A stretch of 64,000 nucleotides of DNA from Exiguobacterium undae DSM 14481 (lineage in GTDB: Bacteria; Bacillota; Bacilli; Exiguobacteriales; Exiguobacteriaceae): positions 343,957 to 407,956 of the forward strand of contig NZ_KK211187.1 in NCBI RefSeq assembly GCF_000620805.1, read 5' to 3'. A program made the translations under genes and the position numbers. The notes beneath the pieces were generated by a model that did not search any database, had not been told where the DNA came from, and saw only the letters and a program-made list of their open reading frames with translations. Below are positions 44,562-53,381 of this stretch, piece after piece. Position 1 is the stretch's first letter, and each line of letters opens with the position of its first letter.

Positions 44562-45584
44562 TTATCGTCGTTCAACAACGACTTTCCCAATCGTTTTGCC
44601 ACTTTCGACGAGGCGATGGGCTTCTTTCAAGTTGTCGGCATTTAGACCGATCAGTGTCTGCGTGACAGTCGTCTCAAGCGTCTCTTCTTCGAACCACGTG
44701 GCGACTTGCGTCAAGATTTCGTGTTGGCGGATCATGTCTGCTGTCTGGAACAGCGAACGGGTGAACATGAACTCCCAGACGAAGGTCGCACTTTTCTGTT
44801 GCAACGCACTGAGGTTAAGGTTTTGATCCGTCTCGACGATGCTGCAAATCTTTCCTTGCGGAGCGATGACGTCGACCATCGCGTCAAAATGCTGATCGGT
44901 TGCATTCAAGCAGAAGATATAGTCGACGTAGTGATACCCCAGTTGCTCGAGTTGAGCTCGGAAGTCTTCATGGTGATTGATCGTATGATGGGCGCCATGT
45001 GTTTTGGCCCATTCAATCGTCTCCGGTCGTGAAGCCGTTCCAATGACGGTCAGTCCGGCCTTGTTCGCGAGTTGCGTCGCAATCGAGCCGACACCGCCGG
45101 CTGCACCGATGATTAACATCGTCTTATCGAGGTTTGATTTGGCATCAAACGTCAACTGGAGACGGTCGGTCAATGCTTCGTAAGCCGTCAACGTCGTCAG
45201 TGGCAGGGCGGCCGCTTCGCTGAACGCCAGCCGTTGCGGTTTTTTGGCGACAATCCGTTCATCAACGAGTTGGAAGTCGCTGTTGGAACCGGGCCGGTTG
45301 ATGGCACCGGCATAATAGACTTCGTCACCAACCGAGAAGAGGGAAGCATGGTCGCCGACTTCAACGACGATACCTGCCGCATCGTAACCGATGACTTTTG
45401 GTTCAGTCTCGTCCGCACCGTGGGCCCGGACTTTCGTATCGACCGGATTGACGGAGACTGCCTTAATTTCAACTAACAGATCGTGTCCTTGCGCGACGGG
45501 GCGCTCGATTTCAAGATCAATCAAACTGTTGGCTTCTGTAATCGGTAAATGCTGATGGAATCCAATGGCTTTCATTTGAGTCAT
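44562..45584 (-). CDS. Zinc-type alcohol dehydrogenase-like/quinone oxidoreductase (MDR superfamily)
   Basis: A 340-residue medium-chain dehydrogenase/reductase of the zinc-binding alcohol dehydrogenase-like group. It has the GroES-like N-terminal domain (LVEIKAVSVNPVDTKVRAHG near residue 45) and the NADPH motif IGAAGGVGSIATQLA near residue 152. The zinc-binding cysteines of true alcohol dehydrogenases are absent, so it is probably an NADPH-dependent quinone or enone reductase. The ATG at 45584 has AAAGG nine bases upstream. Single gene. Confidence 0.9.
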   Translation of the reverse strand: MTQMKAIGFHQHLPITEANSLIDLEIERPVAQGHDLLVEIKAVSVNPVDTKVRAHGADETEPKVIGYDAAGIVVEVGDHASLFSVGDEVYYAGAINRPGSNSDFQLVDERIVAKKPQRLAFSEAAALPLTTLTAYEALTDRLQLTFDAKSNLDKTMLIIGAAGGVGSIATQLANKAGLTVIGTASRPETIEWAKTHGAHHTINHHEDFRAQLEQLGYHYVDYIFCLNATDQHFDAMVDVIAPQGKICSIVETDQNLNLSALQQKSATFVWEFMFTRSLFQTADMIRQHEILTQVATWFEEETLETTVTQTLIGLNADNLKEAHRLVESGKTIGKVVVERR

Positions 45585-45757
45585 ATCGATCATCCTTTCG
45601 TAAGTAACTATCTTTGGAACTGTTCCACTTGCCTGAAGAAATGAAACCACTTCTAAAACTAAAAAACTGATTTACTTCCTGCTGAACGGTCCATTTCATT
45701 TGGGGATTTGTAGTAAAATGGATGGCGTATCTACTACTGAAAAAGGAGTCGAATCGT

Positions 45758-46195
45758 ATGCATGATGTCATTTCCTTTCCAGCAGCCCCGACGCAAGCCC
45801 TCATTGAACGGTATTTAGTCCATGCCCACCCGCACCCGCGCTCTTACCAGCCTGCAAAATTGATCGCTTTACGACGGGAACAAGGCGTCATGAACCGTCT
45901 GTATCGAACGGAACGGGAACTGATCCTTCGTCCGGCTGAAGCGATTGCCCCACAAGTACAACGGTTATCGATGGAGCAACAACGGCGTTTACTCGGTTAC
46001 ATGGAAGCACGACGCACCAGTTTTGGTTTTGATGAGTCGGCAACCTATAAATTCTACCTGCTGGAAGTGGCGTATGAATTGCGGCATCTCCCACGCACGA
46101 GTCAACCGCTTCGCGCCCATACGTATTATCAACTCGAAGAACTGCTTTCCGGCAGACCGTTTGTCCTCCATGCGACCGCTCGTTCGCGACACTAA
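45758..46195 (+). CDS. Hypothetical cytoplasmic protein
   Basis: A 145-residue protein with no membrane segment and no family I recognise. It is basic, arginine-rich, and has a short HAHPHPRSYQP stretch near residue 18 and two long helical regions (about 35-75 and 82-110). The ATG at 45758 follows AAAAAGGAG. A strong terminator starts 10 bp after the stop. It is a single gene between oppositely oriented neighbours. Confidence 0.7.
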   Translation: MHDVISFPAAPTQALIERYLVHAHPHPRSYQPAKLIALRREQGVMNRLYRTERELILRPAEAIAPQVQRLSMEQQRRLLGYMEARRTSFGFDESATYKFYLLEVAYELRHLPRTSQPLRAHTYYQLEELLSGRPFVLHATARSRH

Positions 46196-46206
46196 GTCCT
46201 ACACAA

Positions 46207-46247
46207 AAAAAGCTGTTTCGACGCTTGAGGTCGAAACAGCTTTTTGA
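46207..46247. terminator. Bidirectional terminator
   Basis: A perfect 16-bp stem AAAAAGCTGTTTCGAC / GTCGAAACAGCTTTTT with a 7-nt loop between convergent genes. Confidence 0.92.
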
Positions 46248-46248
46248 T

Positions 46249-46773
46249 TTAGAGGGCAGGAGTGGGTGTCGGTGCCACGTCCATTTTGGAATAGATCGCA
46301 TCAATGTCATCGCGGATTTGTTTGATGGGTGTGCCTTGTTGATAGGCGACGATTGATTGAGCCGCAATGTCGAGACACGTCCCACACGTAATGCCGTGTG
46401 TCGTCCACGTCGTTTCACCGCTCTGTGCCTGATCCGCAATGAAGCAGTCATAGTTACTCGTATGACCGGCAGATTCCCCGCAACCACAGTAACACGGCAT
46501 TTTTTCGAGCAAGTCCTGATGCTTCGCGACAGACAAATAAATCGTCTGAATCGACGAATCGGTCTCTTTTAAAAATGACGGGGCGATTGTCGGAGAAGTC
46601 GTCCGCTCCAACTGATCAGCACCTGTATGTGAAGCATGTCCTTCATGTTCAGCATGCGCTTCCTGTTTTTCCTGTTCGGCATGTGGGGCGGTCTTTTGTT
46701 CCGCCTGACCACAGGCACCGAGCGCAAGGGTCGCTGATAATGTCGCGATCATCCATCCGTTTTTTCGTACCAT
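46249..46773 (-). CDS. PCYCGC-motif lipoprotein with His-rich segment
   Basis: A 174-residue lipoprotein (lipobox LGAC, Cys21) of the PCYCGC family. The mature start is histidine- and glutamate-rich, with seven His between residues 31 and 49. This is followed by PCYCGC at 93-98, HTSNYDCF and CGTC at 130-133. The cysteines and histidines look like a metal or redox site. It lies 94 bp downstream of the manganese-type binding protein gene on the same strand, which suggests a part in extracytoplasmic metal handling. The biochemical role is unknown. Confidence 0.85.
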   Translation of the reverse strand: MVRKNGWMIATLSATLALGACGQAEQKTAPHAEQEKQEAHAEHEGHASHTGADQLERTTSPTIAPSFLKETDSSIQTIYLSVAKHQDLLEKMPCYCGCGESAGHTSNYDCFIADQAQSGETTWTTHGITCGTCLDIAAQSIVAYQQGTPIKQIRDDIDAIYSKMDVAPTPTPAL

Positions 46774-46866
46774 CCATATCCCTCCATCGTATATCGTTTC
46801 CGTCCTTAGTATACGTTGGATCAGACAGCCGTGCAGAAAAATCGGGTGGCAATCCGATGACAGTTC

Positions 46867-47784
46867 TTAGCGGGTCAGTTGTTGTTCGATCGTATCGAAG
46901 TTCGCTTCCATCATCGTCAAGTACGTCGAGCCGTCTTTTCCTTTGGCACCCAGCGAATCGGTATAGAGGGTTCCGCCAATCGGGACACCGGTTTCACGGG
47001 AGACCGTCTCCATGCTCCGGCGGTCGACACTTGTCTCGACGAACAAGACGGGAATGTCCTGCTGCTTGATTAAATCGACGATGCGGCGGACTTGATCGGG
47101 TGTTCCCTGATTATCGGAATTGATCTCCCAGATGTAGTCGGCTTTAAAGTCATAGGCGGAACTGAAGTACTTAAAGGCGCCTTCACTCGTGATCAGATGC
47201 CGTTGTTCCTCAGGAATCGCCGCAAACCGTTCTTTGGCTTTTGTGTCGAGCGTCTTGAGTTCCTTGATATACGCGGAAGCATTTTTTTCGTAATCCGCCC
47301 GGTTGTCCGGATCTTCCTTAATCAAACCATCTTTGACGTTTTCGACGTACTGGATGCCGTTGTTCAGATCGAGCCAGGCGTGGGGATCGGTTTCCTGTTC
47401 TTTTCCGGCTGCCGTCAAGTACTTCGGTTCGACGCCTTTACTCAGTTGATAGACCGGTGCGTCTTTGCCGTCTTTGTTTGTACTCGAACGGAGTTTGTTG
47501 AACCAGGAACCGCCGGCTTCAAGATTTAACCCGTTATAAAAAACGACGTCGGCATCGGCCATCTTCTGGACGTCCGTCGGCAACGGATCATACTCATGGG
47601 GATTGGCACCAATCTTGACCATGCTGTGCACTTCGACGTGTTCGCCGCCGACGACACGTGCCATATCTTCTAAAATCGAATAGGTCGTGACGACCTGCAA
47701 TTTTCCTTCGTCCGCGGAATCCGTTGAACAGCCTGCCAGTAAGACGGCGAGACCAGCCAAGGGGATGAATCGTTTGAATGTCAT
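46867..47784 (-). CDS. mntA: Manganese ABC transporter substrate-binding lipoprotein (cluster A-I)
   Basis: A 305-residue binding lipoprotein (lipobox LLAGC, Cys19). Four metal ligands can be placed by family pattern: His in GANPHEYDP, His in DPHAWLD, Glu in TSEGAFKYF and Asp in YTDSLG. Glu rather than a third His is the manganese/iron (PsaA/MntC) type, not the zinc type. There is no His-rich loop of ZnuA. The start overlaps the permease stop. It is the third gene of the MntR-boxed operon. Symbol follows Bacillus usage. Confidence 0.92.
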   Translation of the reverse strand: MTFKRFIPLAGLAVLLAGCSTDSADEGKLQVVTTYSILEDMARVVGGEHVEVHSMVKIGANPHEYDPLPTDVQKMADADVVFYNGLNLEAGGSWFNKLRSSTNKDGKDAPVYQLSKGVEPKYLTAAGKEQETDPHAWLDLNNGIQYVENVKDGLIKEDPDNRADYEKNASAYIKELKTLDTKAKERFAAIPEEQRHLITSEGAFKYFSSAYDFKADYIWEINSDNQGTPDQVRRIVDLIKQQDIPVLFVETSVDRRSMETVSRETGVPIGGTLYTDSLGAKGKDGSTYLTMMEANFDTIEQQLTR

Positions 47785-48641
47785 GTCGTGAGCTCCTTTT
47801 TAGATGATTTCCATTTCCGGAGCAGACCGTGACGTGGTGAGAACACGAAGACCAGTGCAAACAGGGCAGTCGCGACCAGCACGATCGACGCTCCGGAAGA
47901 AAGGTTGTAGGTAAAACTAAAATACAGACCAACGATGGAAGAGATTGTGCCGAACCCGGCGGACAGGAAGATCATCCGCGACAACCGGTTCGTCAAGAGA
48001 TAAGCGGTCGCTGCCGGTGTGATCAACATCGCGACGACGAGGATGATGCCGACTGTCTGCAGGGAAGCGACTGTGACGAGTGTCAACATCGTCATCAGCA
48101 GGTAGTGGACCAATCGTGTCGACAATCCGTAAGCTGCAGCCATCGTCGGATCAAAGGATGTGACCAATAGTTCTTTGTAGAACAGATAGATCGCCCCGAG
48201 AACGATGATGCCGATGATCAGTGTCATCCACATATCACTCGGGCGGACGGCGAGGACGTTTCCGAACAGGATGTGGTACAGGTCACTGCTGCTGCGTAAG
48301 AAGGAAATCAGGATGATGCCGAGCGCAAAGGCAGAAGTGAACAAAATCCCGATCGCGGTATCGTTTTTGATCCGGCTGTTTTGGCTGACAAACCCGATTC
48401 CGAGCGCCGTCAGCAGACCGGTCACGACCGCACCGATGAAGAAGTTGATACCGAGCAGATAGGAAATCGCGACGCCCGGTAAGACAGCGTGGGAAATCGC
48501 ATCCCCCATCAAGGACATGCCGCGCAGGATGATGAAACAGCCGATGACACCACAGATGATCCCGACCATGACGGAGGTGATGAGCGCTTTTTGCAGGAAA
48601 TCATACTGAAACGTCGCTTCGATGAAAGTTAAAAAGTTCAT
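47781..48641 (-). CDS. mntC: Manganese ABC transporter permease
   Basis: A 286-residue ABC-3 family permease with about eight or nine helices. IICGVIGCFIILRGMSLMGDAISHAVLPGVAISYLLG near residue 32 is the family signature. It overlaps both neighbours by 4 bp. A second permease, as found in B. subtilis mntABCD, is absent, so it probably forms a homodimer. Symbol follows Bacillus usage. Confidence 0.92.
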   Translation of the reverse strand: MNFLTFIEATFQYDFLQKALITSVMVGIICGVIGCFIILRGMSLMGDAISHAVLPGVAISYLLGINFFIGAVVTGLLTALGIGFVSQNSRIKNDTAIGILFTSAFALGIILISFLRSSSDLYHILFGNVLAVRPSDMWMTLIIGIIVLGAIYLFYKELLVTSFDPTMAAAYGLSTRLVHYLLMTMLTLVTVASLQTVGIILVVAMLITPAATAYLLTNRLSRMIFLSAGFGTISSIVGLYFSFTYNLSSGASIVLVATALFALVFVFSPRHGLLRKWKSSKKELTT

Positions 48642-49378
48642 GAGGTGACCTCGACTTTCTGTAAGAAGGCGAGCGAATTGCCGTATGCGCCTTCAATCGT
48701 TTTGGCATGCAAGACATCTTTCGGCGGACCGACGGCAACCAATTGCCGGTTCAACAACATGAGGGTATCGAAGTAATCGGCGGCCTTACTCAAATCATGG
48801 TGGACGACGACAATCGTTTTCCCTTCGTTGCGTAGTGTCCGCAATAAGTCGATGATGACCCGTTCACTGCCGGCATCGACTCCGACGAACGGTTCGTCCA
48901 GTAACAGCAGTTCTGCTTCTTGTGCCAGGGCACGGGCTAAAAAGACCCGTTGTTGTTGACCGCCCGACAGTTCACCGATCTGTCGGTTGGCATAGTCCTG
49001 CATGCCGACCCGTTCGAGACAAGCAACCGCTAAGGCCCGATGTTGTTTCGTCGGACGCTTGAACAGACCGAGTTTTGGATAACAGCCGATCAAAACCGCG
49101 TCGAGCACCCGAATCGGAAAATCCCAATCGATGGCACTGCGTTGTGGAACGTAAGCGACCCGCGTCCGTGCTTCTTTTGTCGATTGACCCAACAAGGTGA
49201 TCGTTTTCGCACCGGCCGGAATCAATCCCATGATGGCTTTGATGAAGGTCGATTTGCCGGCACCGTTTGGACCGATGATGCCGACAAGCTGTCCTGCCGT
49301 GAAGCGAACAGATAATTTTTCCAAGGCGGTCGTTTCGAAATACGATACGTTTAATTGTTCTACTTCGATTGCGTACAT
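48638..49378 (-). CDS. mntB: Manganese ABC transporter ATP-binding protein
   Basis: A 246-residue ATPase: Walker A GPNGAGKSTFIKA near residue 36, Q-loop VPQRSAIDWDFP, signature ELSGGQQQRVFLARAL, Walker B LLLDEPFVGVD, and the His in VVVHHDLSKA. RSAIDWDFP is usual in Mn/Zn-type ABC ATPases. It is the first gene of the operon, with an MntR-like box about 48 bp upstream. The order ATPase-permease-binding protein resembles staphylococcal mntABC. Confidence 0.92.
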   Translation of the reverse strand: MYAIEVEQLNVSYFETTALEKLSVRFTAGQLVGIIGPNGAGKSTFIKAIMGLIPAGAKTITLLGQSTKEARTRVAYVPQRSAIDWDFPIRVLDAVLIGCYPKLGLFKRPTKQHRALAVACLERVGMQDYANRQIGELSGGQQQRVFLARALAQEAELLLLDEPFVGVDAGSERVIIDLLRTLRNEGKTIVVVHHDLSKAADYFDTLMLLNRQLVAVGPPKDVLHAKTIEGAYGNSLAFLQKVEVTS

Positions 49379-49425
49379 ATGAAGACACTCCTTTCAACTG
49401 CTTAAATTTTGGTGTGGAAACAAAT

Positions 49426-49444
49426 GTTTCCTTAGGGCAAGAAA
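49426..49444 (-). promoter_or_regulatory. MntR box 1, upstream of the Mn transporter operon
   Basis: On the minus strand it reads TTTCTTGCCCTAAGGAAAC, close to the MntR operator pattern (TTTGCCTTAAGGAAAC-like). It lies 48 bp before the ATPase start. Confidence 0.8.
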
Positions 49445-49498
49445 AAGTCTAAAAAAAGAGATTGCCTTATCGCATGGATTGTTCTCCGAACTAATAAT

Positions 49499-49517
49499 GT
49501 TTCCTTTAGGCAAATTT
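49499..49517. promoter_or_regulatory. MntR box 2, between mnt operon and mgtE
   Basis: On the minus strand it reads AAATTTGCCTAAAGGAAAC, an even better MntR-type match. It is 121 bp from the mnt start and about 97 bp from mgtE, so it could serve either gene. Confidence 0.75.
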
Positions 49518-49613
49518 TAAGGCGTGACGAAAGAAAAGTCAACTGCTTTGACGGGCGTTCTTTTTGAAAGCATCGTGCTAAGATGGAGAAGGAGAAAACG
49601 TGGGGGTGGTAGT

Positions 49614-50966
49614 ATGAGTCAGTCAAAGGAACAACAATGGAAGTTGCTGCTGCTGGATGCGTTGATGAAGGAACGACGTGAAGAAGCACAGCAGGTGATT
49701 GAGGAAGTCTATCCGTACGATTTGGCGAAGTGGTATGTCGAGTTGGCGCCAACCGAGCAAGAACGTCTGTTACGCTATCTCGATCATGAACGTTTGGCGG
49801 ATGTCATCGAGGAACTGGAACTGGAGCAACAGTTGGATGTGCTGCGGCGTCTCGACGTCGAACATGCCGGACACGTCATGGATTTAATGGAAAACGATGA
49901 TTTGGCAGAAATTCTGGAAGAACTGCCGGACGAGGAAGTGGACCGCTTACTGTCGGGGATGCGACAGGACGAAGCACTGGTCGTCCGGAATTTGCTGACG
50001 TATCCGGCAGAGACGGCCGGACGTTTGATGACAAACCGTTTCATCTGGGTGACGGAGGAGTCGACAATCGGCGAGACGGTCGAGAAGATGCGGGATTATA
50101 TCGAATACTCGGAAACGATCAACTACGTCTATGTCGTCAATCAGCTGAGTCAACTCGTCGGCGTCATCTCGTACCGTGATTTGATTTTGGCGAATAACGA
50201 CGAACAGATTGCGGACGTGATGGATCGAAAAGTCATCAGCGTCTCGTCGGAGACCGATCAGGAGGATGTCGCGAAGATGTTCGAACGATACGATCTGGTA
50301 TCGTTGCCGGTCGTCGAAGGGGAGGTCCTCGTCGGACTGATTACCGTCGATGATGCGCTCGATGTCTTACGGGAAGAAGCCAATGAAGACATCGAGAAAT
50401 TATCCGCTTCCGGTAAATCGATTGATTTTGATACAAAACCTTGGGTGGCGGCGACACGCCGGTTGCCGTGGCTGATTCTGTTACTCTTCATCGGACTTGT
50501 CTCGGGATCGATCATCAGTCAGTTCGAGGAGACGTTGTCGAAGGTCGTCGCCTTAGCCTTCTTCATGCCCATGATTGCCGGCATGACCGGAAACACCGGA
50601 ACCCAGTCCCTCGCTGTCGTCGTCCGCGGATTGATCACACGCGAAGTCGATAAAAAAGTCGTCACCCGGCTGATTCTTCGAGAGTTGCGGGTGGGATTGA
50701 TCATCGGTGTGACATGCGGTATTTTGATTGCGATCATCGCCTATGTCTGGCAGGGGGATCCGATTCTGGGTCTCGTCGTCGGCAGTTCGTTGATCATCAC
50801 CTTGATTTTCGGCACACTGGCGGGAACGATCATTCCGTTGATTTTGCATCGCCTGAACATCGACCCGGCCATCGCGTCCGGTCCACTCATCACGACGTTA
50901 AACGACATCCTGTCGTTGCTCGTCTATTTTGGGATCGCGACCGCATTCATCAGCCGTTTGATGTAA
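49614..50966 (+). CDS. mgtE: Magnesium transporter MgtE
   Basis: A 450-residue Mg2+ channel. It has the acidic N domain with helical repeats (about 1-125), two CBS domains (about 130-255, YVVNQLSQLVGVISYRDLI and LVSLPVVEGEVLVGLITVDDALD), a plug helix, and five membrane helices (about 285-450) with the pore segment PMIAGMTGNTGTQSLAVVVRGL. The N and CBS parts sense cytosolic Mg2+ and close the channel. The ATG at 49614 follows GGGGGTGG. The nearby MntR box raises the question of manganese control. Confidence 0.95.
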   Translation: MSQSKEQQWKLLLLDALMKERREEAQQVIEEVYPYDLAKWYVELAPTEQERLLRYLDHERLADVIEELELEQQLDVLRRLDVEHAGHVMDLMENDDLAEILEELPDEEVDRLLSGMRQDEALVVRNLLTYPAETAGRLMTNRFIWVTEESTIGETVEKMRDYIEYSETINYVYVVNQLSQLVGVISYRDLILANNDEQIADVMDRKVISVSSETDQEDVAKMFERYDLVSLPVVEGEVLVGLITVDDALDVLREEANEDIEKLSASGKSIDFDTKPWVAATRRLPWLILLLFIGLVSGSIISQFEETLSKVVALAFFMPMIAGMTGNTGTQSLAVVVRGLITREVDKKVVTRLILRELRVGLIIGVTCGILIAIIAYVWQGDPILGLVVGSSLIITLIFGTLAGTIIPLILHRLNIDPAIASGPLITTLNDILSLLVYFGIATAFISRLM

Positions 50967-50970
50967 CACC

Positions 50971-51023
50971 AAAAAAGTATCGTTCTGCCGGATCTGTTGA
51001 GATGCGGCGAAACGATACTTTTT
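50971..51023. terminator. Bidirectional terminator
   Basis: The stem AAAAAGTATCGTT / AACGATACTTTTT carries an inner GCCG/CGGC part, between convergent mgtE and the glycosyltransferase gene. Confidence 0.88.
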
Positions 51024-51043
51024 CTTGTTCTCGGGGATAACAG

Positions 51044-52615
51044 TTAATGTGTCGAAACGTCCAGTTCGTGTAACAGGTTCACCCAACTCGTTTCATACTG
51101 TTGATCAGAAAACGGTGCGAGCGCTCCGGCAGCACGTAAGCCCATCGCCTGCCGTGCTTCGGGCTGTGTCATCAATTCAATCGCGGCCTCGGCAAACTGA
51201 GCCGTGTCGCCTTTTGGAATGAGACGTCCCGTCACGCGGTCTTCGATGATTTCCGCCGGACCATAACAAATATCGTAAGCGATGACCGGGATCCCGTAGC
51301 TCATGCTCTCGAGGATCGCCATTCCGAATCCTTCCGATTGGGAGGTGAAGAGCGTTGCGACGGCACCGGCATAGGCTTCCCGCATATCGGTGACGAACCC
51401 TTTGAAATGAACATGATCCGTTAAGGCGAGTTCCTTGATCAACGCCAAGAGGTCCTTTTCAAGTTGATCGTTGTACCCGAATCCATAAAAATCAAGGAAG
51501 GCGTTTGGATTATGATCGACGATCAAACGCATCGCGCGAACACTCTCCGCGACATCTTTTTTGATTTGAATTCGTGACACGACGACGAACCGGTTCGGAT
51601 TGACGGCGTCAGCAACAAGGCTGCCTGCCGCTTTATTCGTAAAGGCATGCGGAATCGATTTGAAAAGCGAATCGTGTCCAAACTGCTGTTTCATGTGTGT
51701 GGCTTGACGGGGCGTTGCCGTGACGACGGCACTCCATTCGCCGATCCGCTTAAACAGCGCATTCCACACACCGCTGATCGTCGCGGTCTCGTCAAACGGC
51801 GCGACAAAATGATTACTATGGCCGAAGGCGATTTTCCGAATGTTCGGATGGGTGACATCCAATACGACGGCATCTAAATTCCGTTTCGGTAAGTTTGGCA
51901 GACGATCCCGGAATTCCGAGGACAGCAGGACTGCCGGATATTGGGCCAGCAACTGATTCAGCGCAAACGTGTAGAAGGCGGCCGGATCGTTGAATTGGAA
52001 CTGTTCGTGTTTTCCGAAGTAAAACAGATGACTCCAATCCACCGAATTGATCTTATGCCACAGTGTTAAGTAACAGGTGCCGTCACCGTTGAGAAATTGA
52101 CGGGAGACCGGTTTGTTCGTCGTCGCCGAATAATGAATGACTTGGAACAATTGGCCGTGCTCAAGGTATTCTTCCCGTTTTAAGCGGTGACGCGACTCTG
52201 AAAAGTAATCGATGAAGACGAGCCGTTCATCGGCGTCAAACCGTATGTACTGGCAGTAGACACCGTTCTCGAACAGACGATAGGAATCGTTTTCCGGGCG
52301 GCTCGCATCCTCGAAGATGACGAATTGCCGTTGCAATCGTTTCAGCAAACGGGCTTTCGTCTGTTTATCATTCGGTTTTTGCTTACCTAACGTATGGATC
52401 AAGTTCGTAACCTGCACACGCTGATCCAACAGATGGAGGTGGACCATCTCTTCCCGGATACTGTTGATTTGTGTCTGCAACCCGAGGGTCAACAGATGGA
52501 CGTGACGATCCGGCTCAGCGGCTGCGATCGTGTTCGCCCGCTTGATGACGGCTTTGACGAGACCGCCGCGTTTCGTACCTAACGTATTTAAGGTGAAAAA
52601 AGTTGTTCGCTTCAT
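51044..52615 (-). CDS. Glycosyltransferase family 4, poly(glycerol-phosphate) glucosyltransferase-like
   Basis: A 523-residue GT-B glycosyltransferase. The N-terminal half is long, as in TagE-like enzymes that glucosylate wall teichoic acid. The C-terminal half has VVSRIQIKKDVAESVRAMRLI and the nucleotide-sugar site QSEGFGMAILESMSYGIPVIAYD near residue 430. Target inferred, not proven. Only ATG 52615 fits, since an in-frame stop lies upstream. It has a poor ribosome site but is preceded by a possible 12-codon leader frame whose stop overlaps it (ATGA). Confidence 0.88.
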   Translation of the reverse strand: MKRTTFFTLNTLGTKRGGLVKAVIKRANTIAAAEPDRHVHLLTLGLQTQINSIREEMVHLHLLDQRVQVTNLIHTLGKQKPNDKQTKARLLKRLQRQFVIFEDASRPENDSYRLFENGVYCQYIRFDADERLVFIDYFSESRHRLKREEYLEHGQLFQVIHYSATTNKPVSRQFLNGDGTCYLTLWHKINSVDWSHLFYFGKHEQFQFNDPAAFYTFALNQLLAQYPAVLLSSEFRDRLPNLPKRNLDAVVLDVTHPNIRKIAFGHSNHFVAPFDETATISGVWNALFKRIGEWSAVVTATPRQATHMKQQFGHDSLFKSIPHAFTNKAAGSLVADAVNPNRFVVVSRIQIKKDVAESVRAMRLIVDHNPNAFLDFYGFGYNDQLEKDLLALIKELALTDHVHFKGFVTDMREAYAGAVATLFTSQSEGFGMAILESMSYGIPVIAYDICYGPAEIIEDRVTGRLIPKGDTAQFAEAAIELMTQPEARQAMGLRAAGALAPFSDQQYETSWVNLLHELDVSTH

Positions 52616-52662
52616 GGTGTTGGCTGTTTCACCTGTTCAGGTGAAGACAACCTGCACCTCCT
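52612..52662 (-). promoter_or_regulatory. Possible leader peptide and attenuating hairpin before the glycosyltransferase
   Basis: On the minus strand, AGGAGGTG (52662-52655) is followed by a 12-codon frame, TTG at 52650 to TGA at 52612, coding MSSPEQVKQPTP. Its stop overlaps the glycosyltransferase ATG. Inside it TTCACC-N6-GGTGAA can form a hairpin that hides the only AGGTGA near the gene start. The first AGGTG could pair with the same CACCT instead. Confidence 0.4.
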
Positions 52663-52733
52663 CTCTTCTTATCCACTGTCTTGTTCCACTCTACCTTACT
52701 TCGTCTGAAAAGGAGAGGGGAACGTTCATCCGT

Positions 52734-53366
52734 TCAGCGAATCCAGACCGCAAGCGGTCCGATGTCATCAAAACCGGCCTCGAGGGCCGTGATCAGTTGA
52801 TCCCCATATTCATAGCCGACAAGCGGTTGTCCGGGAAAATGGGCGGAGCTGAGCCGGATCACATCATCCCACAGCCGTTCGTCGAGATAGTTTGAGGTCA
52901 GGTGGGACAGACCGGTCGTCTGTCCGTTCGAATAGGCGATGAATCCCGCTTGTTGCTGCTCGGAAAAAAACAGCCGGACATCGGAACGTTCAAACAACCT
53001 CTGCGGGACATCCTCCGTTTCGAGGATGGCGAAAAAACGTGCTGCTTCCTGCACGTCACGCACGACGGTCCAATCGGCAGGTAAAGCCCGACGATCGAGG
53101 ATCGGACGGCGGGTGATCCATTCGGCTGTAAAGAGATGCGTCAAACCGGCACGTGAAAAATCGTAACCGGCCGTACAATCCTTGATGCTCCTGACACCGG
53201 ACAAATCAAGTTGTTGTTGGTGAGCGCGGACCATCATTTCCGGATAGAGGAGCGGAACATCCCCTTTGGCGACCCAGCTATCCGCCGTTTCCGTCACGGT
53301 ACACCCATGCAACTCACAGATTAAACGACACCAGTCGAAATTGTTTTGAATGGCAGCTTGTCGCAT
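52734..53366 (-). CDS. Hypothetical protein, possibly GNAT-like
   Basis: A 210-residue soluble protein that I cannot place firmly. The C-terminal half (SGLSHLTSNYLDERLWDDVIRLSSAHFPGQPLVGYEYGDQLITALEAGF spread over residues 145-200) has the feel of an acetyltransferase fold ending with a bulky aromatic/Gly segment, but the acetyl-CoA loop is not evident. There are cysteines at residues 13, 17 and 22. It starts 15 bp after the K+ channel gene behind AGAGGAG, so it belongs to the GGDEF-channel cluster. Confidence 0.65.
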   Translation of the reverse strand: MRQAAIQNNFDWCRLICELHGCTVTETADSWVAKGDVPLLYPEMMVRAHQQQLDLSGVRSIKDCTAGYDFSRAGLTHLFTAEWITRRPILDRRALPADWTVVRDVQEAARFFAILETEDVPQRLFERSDVRLFFSEQQQAGFIAYSNGQTTGLSHLTSNYLDERLWDDVIRLSSAHFPGQPLVGYEYGDQLITALEAGFDDIGPLAVWIR

Positions 53367-53381
53367 CGATAACTTCTCCTC

